From NCBI GenBank assembly GCA_001683735.1, contig LUGG01000001.1, forward strand, positions 1,984,001 to 2,048,000: a stretch of DNA of 64,000 bases, read 5' to 3'. Positions 46,787 through 56,885 of this stretch are shown in pieces (positions within the stretch are counted from its first letter, which is position 1; the number at the start of each line of letters is the position of its first letter). The position numbers were made by a program, and so were the translations under genes. The notes under the pieces are model-generated. The model did no database searches. It was not told where the DNA came from and saw only the letters and a list, made by a program, of their open reading frames with translations. Source of the stretch: Grifola frondosa. Lineage: Eukaryota; Basidiomycota; Agaricomycetes; Polyporales; Grifolaceae.

Positions 46787-49416
46787 TTAGCTTTGTTCGT
46801 ACGTGGGTGCGCCATTTGATACATGATGTAGCCCCGCTCCTGAATCACCGTCACGCGACCGCTCTCTCCATATGTGCACAATCTTTCGGACCTTCCAGCG
46901 AAGCATCCGTCGCTCCTGACTCGAAAGCGAGAATCGTTGTGAATCATCTCGGCCCCCGCTCCCGATGTCCATCGCCCTGAAAGTCCTTGCCAGCTCGAGC
47001 AACGAGGCGCCGGATATTTCATCCGGGACGGGCGCTACGGAAGGCCACAGCTGAAGCAAGACTCGCCGCGCCACTGAGCAAGCTCCCACAGCGAAAAAGG
47101 CGCTAGCGACAGCATCAACCGCAGCAATGTCAGGGCGAATCCCAGCTTCAACCATATCGTGGAACACGCGCATGGCGTGGGTGGGCTCCCCCAGACGGGC
47201 ATAGCCAGCGATGAGAATCGTGTACATCTTCACGCCGACAGTGATGCCCATGCGCACAGCACTCTCCGCCAAGTCCACAGCGCCGGCCATGTCGCCTGCC
47301 TGTGCGTAGCCCTCCATCAGGGCTGCGAAGTGGTATTGGTTTGGATGCAATCCACAGTCCAGCATAGCCTGGAACGATCGGTTCGCCATCTCGATATCGC
47401 CCTTCACGACGGCATCGTGTCTGATTCGTATGGCAAAGGTTGCGCGATCGCTCCGGACACGGCGCGAAATGAGGGAGCGAAGGAGAGGTTGTGTCAAGGC
47501 ACGATATGATAGTCGTCGTGGTAAATTGATGCCAGCAGTGGGATGGAGATATTCAGAGGTGCCAGAGATTTCATGAACCGGACGGGAAGGTTCATCGCGG
47601 TGTCCCGTAGCCAGGTTAGCAGCCGTTGCAGCCCAGCCGCGTCGCAACACAGAATCCCGCTCTTGGCGAACCACAGCAGCCATGATGACATGGAGATGTC
47701 TAAGGGTGGGAGTAAGTTCCTTGGTCCAGAGACTTGTGAACATCCTATAATCTCGAGTGCGGGCGTTTTCGGACTTGTCGAGATATGACATTAGAATTTC
47801 CAGAGAAGCCTCATCTACGTTCATTGCAATAATGCGCATGATATGCAGAACGGCTTGTATCCCCTTCAAGCCGCGAGTCTTCAGGACGCCGTCAAGAAGG
47901 GCATTAAATATTTCCGTTGTGGGAAGGATATTGTGAGGAATATGAATTGGCTCTTCGTGCTGAGACACCAACCCGATGCGGTCAAATAGCGCACGAGGAA
48001 TATTACGATCCTTCAGCATATCCGCAACCAGGTTGATCGCCGCGGAGGGGTGTCCTGCAGCGAAGTGTACTCGAACAAGGGCAGCCACATATCTGCTGTC
48101 GGGGAGAACACCAGCAGCATTCATCTGTCGGAGCAGTTCCATAGAACGTGATAGATCACCTTGTTGTGCGAGATAGTTTAGGAGGATCGTGAAAGTAGCT
48201 GCGTCCAAAGGGAATTTATGTGTCGACGTCTGAGCAGACGAGGGGAGGGAATTGTTCCCGCAGTGCGAAACTCGCCGCCTGCCTGGGTGGTATTTTCCCC
48301 ATGGTCTATGGGACGATCTGCTGCAAGATGCTTGAAAAAAGAGAGAAGACGAATAGCCCCAGGCATATCGTTGGTATCCAACGCGAGCTGTATCAAGCTG
48401 TAGGATAATGGTCCCTGAGCGGTCGTTGACATCTAATGTCTCCATCGATTGAGCGATGACAGCAGGATCGCGACCCAACGAACGGTAGGCAGACACGATG
48501 AGGGTATGTGTGATGAATCGATAGGAAACCCGGCCTCCTCCATTTTGGCGAGATTGCGCTTGGCCAGGGTAAGGTTTCGATTTCGGATATGCCCAGAAAT
48601 GAGATGATGGAACGTCCGTCGATTTGGCTTGAGATTCTCCTTTTCGAATCTTGCGATGACGTCCTCCAGCAGGGTATATCGATGGGTCTCTAAGAGAGCC
48701 CGTGTGTACCAATTGAGCAGCCGAACAGTGGTCCGACCTGTGTGACACCTTCCCGTCTCGATGAGCTTGAACATCGACCCCCACTGAGACGTCTCTGCTA
48801 ACTGGTGGGCAATAACCTCGTAAGCGTTTTGTTTGAGCTTCGATCCGACGTTCTGTGATACGAAGAGAACCCAGAGCGCGCGTTTTGGACGCTTGACCTT
48901 CACCAAATGCAGCGCTAGCGCGACGGCCATCTTGCGATCCTGGAGAACGTCCAGCAGTCTGGACCCTCCGGCAAGTTTCTGCAGCTTCCGAGCAGTGACA
49001 TGCTTCATAGCCCAACGAAAGAAGGCAGCATCGAGCGTGGTGAGAAGGTCTGGAGGCGGCCAGGGACGCGGGCTGGGGTCTTCGCAGGTCTTCGCACAAG
49101 CAGCATCTTCTTCGGTTGGCTGCTGTCTCGGAACATCTCCTTTTTGCTGGCCACCCTTCAACGATATGTGGTGCGTAGACCTTCCTACGCTGCCTTCCTC
49201 CAAGTACTCGACATCGTCCCTCGCACTCCTGCTCCATCCAGAGACGCGTGTGGGCCAAGCCTGGGCGGCTAAGACTGGCGGGCATCGCGGACAAATAGAA
49301 TGGTGAAGTGGTTGAATTGCCAGACATGACGGATATAGAACAGGACGACGTCTCGTCAAGATGAGATGCGCGGCCTGGTGAAGACGCCTGAAGTCCTGGC
49401 CGACTCTCCAGCGCAT
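46787..49416 (-). CDS. Pentatricopeptide repeat (PPR) protein, probably mitochondrial, frameshifted
   Basis: PPR proteins are organellar RNA-binding helical-repeat proteins. The ATG at 49416 opens an Arg-rich, presequence-like start (MRWRVGQDFRRLHQAAHLIL). PPR-like helix pairs are seen at RFEKENLKPNRRTFHHLISG (about 48590-48650), DAATFTILLNYLAQQGDLSR (about 48150-48210), GLHPNQYHFAALMEGYAQAG (about 47290-47350) and MYTILIAGYARLGEPTHAMR, with FHDMVEAGIRPDIAAVD (about 47120-47170). The last part is basic and Arg-rich, ending NGAPTYEQS. The frame must switch near 48485, 48440 and 48235; the alternative open frame running from 49327 is out of phase over its first part. Target RNA is unknown. Confidence 0.8.
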
Positions 49417-51665
49417 GGACAGCCAGGATGACGGGACGGCTATATCCCCGTATCGCCGTGGACTAAATATTGCACTGATGTTACAAAAAATTTGAGACCA
49501 TTTGCAACATCCAAGCCCACATACCTTTGCACCGGTCACTGTTATGGTGGTACTAGTAGGTGATCACAGGTCCGACATACAGGCTTCAAGAAATTCAACG
49601 CGTCCGGGTCGCGTCTGGGCTGGTCATGTCGGCAGATGCCGTCCCGGCCCGACATCCTTCTTATATTACATAAGCATTCCCTATTTGCTTCTAATGCCTC
49701 ATATTACAAGTACTTGTGAGTGGTACACGGGTTGGTACCAGTACTTGACATCAAAATAGGCCCTCTATTCCAGCTTCGAATAATTTTACAATTTGGATCA
49801 CTTTGCAGTTACGCCGACTTACTCGGAGTTCGAGTAGGTGACATATGCGAGCCCCGAATACTTACATGAATAGGTCAGATTTATTTCAAGCTCCTATATA
49901 TAATACCGTGTACGGGGCCCCTTGAACGCAGTGCTAGTACTAGTGTAAAACTGCATATATTAAGTCAGAGTGGCCTTCAAGAAACTTAACAGTGGCCGGA
50001 GCAAAGGATGGCCCCATCAAAATACGTGCACTTGACAGTACATACATTTTTAAAGAAACTGCAATATCTCAGACTTTCAACTAAGCCCTTAACCACTGGA
50101 GGACTTTTCCTATTTTCTTTGCTTTACCGGCAGAGCAAAGTGATGCTATGCCTTGTACCTATAAACAGTATGTTTTGTGGCTTAGCTCAATTCAAATGGC
50201 CAATTGAACAACCTCATAGATATCGTCTCGATACAGAGTGTAGAAAATAATAGTGGTACGAGGTCGATGCCAATGTCTCCAAATTGAACCATAAGATTAC
50301 CTCCGGATGATACCATTGCATTACATTCAATGAGTTTTGACCTTGCGACACAGGTAGCGGTCGGCCTACAAAGGCATTAGTTTAGCGTAATAGTAGTTGA
50401 GTCCGACTATTCCAGGTTTCATCTCACCTCGATCCGAGGTATGTGCACAGTGCAACCTTGCAAGCAAACTACGATGAATTGACTGAGTTTATCAATGTTC
50501 GAGATTACTGATCTTACGAACGTGTGTTTACAGCACTGAAGAGCTGGAAACTACAATAGATATTCCAATATGAAGTGGCTGGAGAGTCATTCCGGACACC
50601 ACGATATGTGCTCACTGATACGACACGAAGACGACATGGCCTCTTATTGTAGGATGGTCTGTGTTAGACCTGTGCTGGAGACTGCGTCATACCTGCCAGT
50701 GGAAAGGCACCATCTTCAGTACGAGCATCTCACGCATGCTTAAACAGCGCACATAAACCAGATCCAGGTCAGGAACCGCATGCTACCACGAAGATTGGTT
50801 GCGGGTTGACACGAGCACCGCTTCAATCATGGGCACGTTTGGACGACCAAACACCAGCGCCAGGACACGGTCTCATTGATGCCGTTGTCACAGATGGGAC
50901 ACGGAGAAGACAAGCTATACGTGCGAAGCTTGCACAGCACCTAGGTTGTTCGGCCAATGGTCCCTTGATTTGAGCACGCTTCAAGCTAGGTGGTCAACCA
51001 TCGGATGTCGAATTGAGTCGTTCGTGAATCGTCAACTTGGAAGGTGATAAGATGGCGCAACCACGTGGGAGCTCCTGGATCATTCGGACACGCGACAGAA
51101 AGGTTTCCGGTAGTGGCGGATTAACTTTGCGCGATACGCCAACACTGCAACAGTCCTTGCTTTGCTCATCACACCTGCAGTTTTTATCTATTTCATTAGC
51201 TGACCTATATCCAACTGGCCTATCTGTTTCAGCACGTCATTGCAGTGCGCAAATGACTCGACAACTTCCCACTGCGAACTTTAAAATCGATGACAGGATG
51301 GTACTACGTATGTATCTCTGACTCGGCAAACATGGCCGTCAGCTTCATTTCTATTTGGCTGCATAGGCCGCACTCACCTGTAAACGGTTTCAGGGCGGTG
51401 ACAAATCACCGGTGCTGAAATCTGCCGCTGATTCAACAAACCAACAATCGGACGGGAGCGCAGCTATGCTGAGTAGATAGAAATGTCCCGTTGTTGTTGA
51501 GATCGCGCTTGCACTGCTATTCTTAACGGTGTTTTGGTCTGACAACCGGTCCTAACCGCCGCCGTTTGGCATCGTGAGCCATTGCCCAGATCAGACCCGC
51601 GTCCGTATTCCTACTTAAGTTCGCTAGATTTCAGTACGTCCATCTCGGTACCTATCGCTCGTGTC
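49417..51665. other. 2.2-kb AT-richer gene-poor stretch
   Basis: No intact gene. The left end is the PPR promoter, with ACGCGT at 49598-49603. The middle is AT-rich. On the minus strand 50827-50934 reads CKLRTYSLSSPCPICDNGIN then ETVSWRW, resembling the cysteine-containing C-terminal end of non-LTR retrotransposon polyproteins, but it is short and interrupted. The right end leads into the first adenylation enzyme. A CACGTG occurs at 51062-51067. Confidence 0.45.
50827..50934 (-). mobile_element. Possible relic of a non-LTR retrotransposon C-terminus
   Basis: A 35-codon open fragment with the pattern LRT, then SPCPICDNG and ETVSW, ending at a stop. Many LINE polyproteins end with an LRTGH segment followed by a C-P-x-C and ETVxH block of this kind. 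No reverse transcriptase core, poly-A tail or target-site duplication could be found nearby, so the call is weak and may be chance. Confidence 0.25.
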
Positions 51666-53391
51666 ATGACTTCATACAGAACCCACCTCACTATTCTTCA
51701 GGAGACGCCGCTCTCTATCCAGATGCCCCTGCTTTCCGTGTCCCACAACTCGACTCTAAGACTAACCAGGTCCGGGAATGGCACACCGTAACATACAGGC
51801 AATTTCACCGCGACGTCGAGCATGTTGCAAAGTACTGGACAAGAAAGCTGTCTGCTGAGGGCATTTCCTCGCGATCGGTCGTTGGCATATGGTAAGCTAC
51901 CTTTACTATCTGATTATTCTTTCTACGTGCTAACCGTTTTCTTCCAGGTTGGGAGGACTGACATATCCTGACGTGCTTCACATCTATGGTATTGCGAGAG
52001 CCGGCTATATCCCGCAGATGTTCTCGCTAAGACTTCCGAACCCCGACATCATACTCGAACTACTAGGCAGGTCGAACGGAAAGGCCCTCATTTACGATCC
52101 TTCTTACGAATCGGCTTTGTCGAAATCCACGGTATCCACTTATGTTGCCGTTGATACCCGAGCTATCGATGTGGAGGACGTCTCGTTACCTCTGAACGAG
52201 AAGGGCCGAAACGGAGACGATACCATAATGATATTTCACACATCAGGCTCGACCTCCGGGTGCCCGAAGCTCGTTCCGTGCAGCTACGCGTGGTGGGACT
52301 TCACCATTCGCAAGGCGCAGCAGGTCATGAAGCCGAAATCGTCCCGAAGGCGTCAAGATGTTACAGTATGGATGTAAGTTGGTATTCAACAGATCTGGCA
52401 TCTACGTCGGTCTGATCGTCATTAACAGGGGAAGCATGTGCCATATTGCGCAGACCTTCATGCTAGCCGGTGTCATCCAGCACGGCTCCTGTACCGTCCA
52501 GTTCACGCAGCAGGCGTTCTCTAGCGACGAGCTGGTCGACATGATTCGCCGCTGCGGCCTCACTCGAATCAATCAGTTCCCTACATACCTCAGCCGACAT
52601 ATTCGTGCCTCGCGCCGAGATCCCAAGCTACTCGCGCTCCTTCAAGGCTTGGACGATTGATCTCGGGCCTGATGATGTCAGCGGAGGACGAACAGTGGGT
52701 CTATAGCAACGGCATCAAATTGATGAATTGCTACGGAAGCACTGAGGTGAGCTCAATGCTCCTCTCAGTTGAAGAAGATGTCAGCACCCTTCATCCGCTC
52801 TGCCCGATGGCTGGAACGTCGTACGCGTTCATCCCCATCGAACCCACCGCGCAATCCGAGACCGGCTATCAAGACCCTAACTCACGTCTTCTAGAGCTTA
52901 TAATCCTCGCGGAATCCCCTGACTGCCCAGATCGCTCATTACGACACGTCTCCGGTAACTATCACACTGGAGACCTTTTCCTGGAGGTCGCGCCCGGGAA
53001 ATACGTCTTCCGCGGTCGTAACGACGATTGGATCAAGAGCGAGAACTCCCTCCGGTGCGACACGAAGGCGATCGAGGATAACGTCCTCGGGACGTGCGAG
53101 GACCTCGTCGCGAGCTGTATTGTTGTGGGGAATGGGCGTCCTTCTCCTGCCTTGTTTGTTGAGCCAAAGACAGGGATGGATCACGAGAAGCTGAAGAAGG
53201 AGATTGTCCGCAGGACTAGGCACTTCCATTCGCGAAGGTACATGCACGAGCGCATCACGTCTCCCAACTTCATCCTTGTCGTTCCCCATGGTACACTGCC
53301 ACGCACTGCGACTAAGGGGAACATCCGGAGACGGGCGGTCGAGGACACTTTTAAGATGCAGCTGGACCGCGTATATGGCGCCACTCATTGA
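51666..53391 (+). CDS. Stand-alone adenylate-forming enzyme (NRPS-like A domain), copy 1
   Basis: Member of the AMP-binding superfamily that activates a carboxylic acid with ATP. Start MTSYRTHLTILQE at ATG 51666. Core motifs are present: A3 HTSGSTSGCPKLVP (about 52240), A5 NCYGSTEVSS (about 52726), A7 YHTGDLF (about 52960), A8 GRNDDWIKSENSLRCDTKAI (about 53010) and A10 with its catalytic lysine in PRTATKGNIRRRAV (about 53300). The chain stops about 20 residues after A10, with no thiolation (DxGxDSL-type) or reductase domain, unlike the A-T-R enzymes that share the A8 signature. Introns lie near 51892-51948 and 52373-52428. Bases are missing at about 51706 and 52652. The substrate cannot be read. 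A diverged paralog faces it at 61802-63507. Confidence 0.87.
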
Positions 53392-53609
53392 TCGCTTCCC
53401 ACACCATGCTATCTCTGCGCCCCGCTCGGACTAAGTTATGCTTCTGACTATGGGCAAAGTCGTCTGGACACGATCGCTTCCAAATGTAATCTTGGCTATT
53501 CACTTATTTCTTTGGAGTACAAGGGTTCCTCTATTTGGCCGTGGTATGTATCTCGCTTCATTCCGGCCTTGTATCTACCTCACTACTGTAGTCGTGTTTC
53601 GATTATTCA

Positions 53610-55410
53610 TTAAATCTCTCCGTCTGTAACTCCTTTTATTTTATGTACAGAGCACACTGAACAGAATAGAATTTGTGGGACCTGCAGTCTATATCCGAGC
53701 ACGATCGACCAGATTGGGCTAGTCGGATTGAGCATGTTCCTCCTCCAATTGAACCCCCTCTGCCCCTCTTCTTCGTCCAGCCGTTCACCCGAAAGTAGGT
53801 CCTCCTCCTCTTCATTCCGTGAATCCTCCATGCCAACTGCAACAAAACTCAGCAGCACAATCGCAGCTCCAATGATCACTTGCGCTCTGGTCGGCTTCTG
53901 GAGGAGGAAATCTCCCAGGACAGCCAAAGGCATTGTCAGGCTGAGCCCAACAGTGACAACCAGCGGCGTAGTCTTCAGCATGGCAAGGACATATATGTAG
54001 TCGCTCGACAGGGTGATTCCCATCTACGCCGCGAGTGAGCGTGCTGTCAACATGAAACCAATGATGTGACTACGCACATTGATGAGCAGCGCTATCACAG
54101 TTTTACTGGTGTGCGGCAGCTCCAATCTCTCAACGCCCGTCAAATGAAGGATGATGCCGATCGGCCAGCACGACAGAATGTTGAACAGCCCAACAAATCC
54201 AAAAAAAAGCTGCATATCAATTCGCGACTCTGATCGGATGCGAACCTTGAGCAGAGTTACGTATAGCGCATAGAACAAGGCTGAGAGCAGTGCAAGAATA
54301 TCCCCCAGAACTGGCATAGAAGGAAGTGGAGCAGATGGTGTCCCCGGTGACGAAGAAGGTTGGGAAGGTTGGGAAAGCGAGGAATCTGACAGTGAGACCA
54401 GTATGACACCCGCAAAGCTTTACAAGTACCAGGATCAGTTACGCTGGTAAGAAGGAGAAGACTACTCCGCCGACCTCGTCGCAACGGCGCCAATTTTCAC
54501 GATTGTGAGGGTTTCCACGCGAAAGATGCGTCCGATCCCTAAGGTGAAAAAGCCTGTACAAAATGATGTTACAAAGCGAAAATTTGTAGAGATATCATAA
54601 ATACACCAACTCACCACTCATGCTTGACAAGATGGTTGCACTGGCGACACTGGTATAATCAAGCGATGCATTCACAGTCCAGTTAGCTATGAACCAGAGA
54701 AAGCAGAATACAGCAGCAAGTTGAGCGGTTTGATGCGTATTTAGCGGAGCTAATTGCGTAAAATCTGTTATATCCTGATGTATAGGGGTTTCCTGTGGTT
54801 CCGGCGTCTGAAGATAAATAGCATAAGCTCGGGTCTGAATGCATCCATAGAATACCCCGCACAGTAGACCCCAATACTTCCGCCGCAACGGCGTCAGTGA
54901 CTAAAGGCTCATATCCGCTGCGGCTTCTGCTCATACATATCAATGACATGAATCAGCCGGGTTCGGATGACCTACCCACCGCCCAGACGAGCGACTTGAT
55001 ATCCATTATATCGTGCTGCAGCTTGACGGATAACGAATGGCAACAAGTACAGTGCAAATGCACTGGTATTCAGGTAAGTTACACTGGTGATAATCGTTAC
55101 TATATTACGTGTCAGAGATGGGATGTTTGAACGTACAGGAATGGTTTCTCGTAGCCGTCCTCGTAGAGATCCTGAAGCAGCGGTCTGCGAGATAGTCGTG
55201 TGTACGGGTGAAAAGAGTATTTACCTGGGTCAAGAAATTTGACGAGGTCCAAAGCACAACTACAACAAGAAGAAGACAAATGCCCGTGATGTAGTCCTTC
55301 CTACTTTCTGCCCGAGTGCGAGAGCGTGACTTCCCTCGCGCGCCGGGCTGGGGAGGAGCAGATACGGCGTCCATCTCGATGTTTGTATGCGAAGAGCTTC
55401 GGTCAGGCAT
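53610..55410 (-). CDS. Drug/metabolite transporter, SLC35F5/THI74-like
   Basis: Ten-helix EamA-type transporter related to human SLC35F5 and yeast YML018C/THI74 of the vacuolar membrane. Start ATG 55410 with a hydrophilic tail, then helix 1 ITGICLLLVVVVLWTSSNFL. The hallmark LDYTSVASATILSSMSGFF (about 54610-54670) is followed by FTLGIGRIFRVETLTIVKIG, then an intron (about 54422-54473) and FAGVILVSLSDS. Later helices include GDILALLSALFYALYVTLL and SDYIYVLAMLKTTPLVVTVG (about 53940-54000). The end is soft: the last exon runs to about 53610 in one frame, and another frame gives a nearby stop. Substrate unknown; family members are poorly characterised. Starts 224 bp from the divergent SLX9 gene. 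Confidence 0.83.
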
Positions 55411-55553
55411 GCACCATGTTTCTGAGCGGCGGGGAGGAGTAGGGCGGGTAACTTAAGGGAATCCTGAGTGTTGTGCCGCAACGTTTGCCGCCAAGTACTG
55501 AGCGACGACGTTATCTGAATCCGAGGTTTCCTTTTCGATCATTCGATCACTAT

Positions 55554-55559
55554 CACGTG
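55554..55559. promoter_or_regulatory. CACGTG in SLC35F5-like/SLX9 divergent promoter
   Basis: E-box 75 bp before the SLX9 start and about 145 bp before the transporter start, in a 224-bp shared promoter. No ACGCGT accompanies it. Confidence 0.3.
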
Positions 55560-55634
55560 CCAAATTACACCTTCGATCCATCTGGACTTCACCCTGTAAC
55601 GACCCTCGCTGCACACTTATTACACCTCTCAAAT

Positions 55635-56470
55635 ATGGTGAGTTTCATATCCAAATTCTATCATGCTAGTATTGAAGCTTTTAAGCCAGCCAAAGGATAC
55701 ACGCAGAAGGACCGGTGGGCATGAGCAGTCAATCAGATTGTCCAAACGCCAGTTCGCAGTGCAGGACAATACCGTAGAGCATGTTAATGTCGGCGAGCAG
55801 ACCTCAGTCACTGTAAGTATCCACTTGATACTCATGGGCTGACTAATGCGCATCCACCGTTGTAGGGTCCAGAGATTTTGGCGTCCATGGCTGAGCAAGA
55901 AGAGCCTCGCACAGCCATGAAAAAGAAAGAAAAACAAGCGCTAAAACACGACCTGTTTGTGAAACGTTTGTCTCTTGCACCGCATTCTACTTGTCTCCTT
56001 TTACATCTGGGTTCCATGTGTAGGATTGGAATCAGCTCGCTCCCCATACTCCAAATCGCATGAACGACGACTGAAACGCAAAGCCCGTAACAAGTTGCCA
56101 GTGGAATGTCTGACATCAAGGTTGCCATATCTGCTGTCGAAGATGATATACCCATTGCAGTGCAAAATGCTATCAATCTGGATGACGAGGTTACCAACGA
56201 AACTCCAAAAGCGAAACCAAAACCTGGTCAGATTGGCGAAGGGAAGGGTGTTCCTTTGAGTAAAGCACAGCGAAAACGCGCCTTGTGAGTTATCTTTGGC
56301 ACACAGTCAGTTTCGCCGCTAATAACACACCATTTTTTTATCGTGGTAGGCAAGTGGAACGAATGCGTGTTCCAATGATTTTATCGAATCCGGAATTCAC
56401 TTTAAATCCGTTTCAGACAATCCGCACACATGCACAGAATACCCTTCTAAAACATCAGCCTCCTGCATAG
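55635..56470 (+). CDS. SLX9: Ribosome biogenesis protein SLX9 (FAM207 family)
   Basis: Small nucleolar protein that helps pre-40S maturation, ITS1 processing and export. The first exon is just the ATG (55635-55637), split by a 48-bp intron from PAKGYT; a shift soon afterwards (about 55700-55730) leads into LSKRQFAVQDNTVEHVNVGE. The family core is KKKEKQALKHDLFVKRL, then SPYSKSHERRLKRKARNKL across an intron, and near the C-terminus PLSKAQRKRAL, an intron, then VERMRVPMILSNPEFTLNPF and QTIRTHAQNTLLKH, which is diagnostic. Stop TAG at 56468-56470. About 190 residues. The very short first exon is likely but should be confirmed with transcripts. Confidence 0.85.
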
Positions 56471-56885
56471 CCCTGTAGTATCGACATACCTTTTCGGCTG
56501 CCCCACACATTTTTACATTGCTGTGATGCAATGTGGTCGCAAATGACCTTCAAGTTGTCAAGTACCCAAAAACTTCGTTATACATCGACATTGGAATGGC
56601 ATAACGTATAACATGACATATGCATACTTATAATCTATGTGTAGGGTACACAATCCTATGTATGTTACCGGGTATGAATGAAGACAAATAAGAGCATAAA
56701 AATGCATGAAATGCCAGTGGAATCAAGAAAACACGAGGCTGCATCCCCGTAGTGCAGAACTCCGAAACCGTGCCCCAAGACAAGTCGATACGAACGAAAT
56801 CCTGGCATCCTTGTTCCGACCGCGCAACTCGTTTGAGCTACCCATACAATGTTGTAGGAAAAAAAAGACAGTATCACATCCAAGT
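56471..56885. other. Convergent 3' intergenic region
   Basis: About 415 bp, AT-rich in 56480-56720, between converging SLX9 and the coiled-coil gene. Presumed 3' UTRs; nothing else seen. Confidence 0.5.

Noticed and set aside
46787..49327. One uninterrupted 846-codon frame on the minus strand
   Set aside because: Its first part (48490-49327) is out of phase: the adjacent frame from 49416 gives a presequence-like start and PPR-like helices, so the true protein switches frame near 48485.
50176..50200. tRNA-like string GGCTTAGCTCA
   Set aside because: Resembles the start of a D-arm but there is no B box (GGTTCRANNCC) or acceptor pairing downstream.
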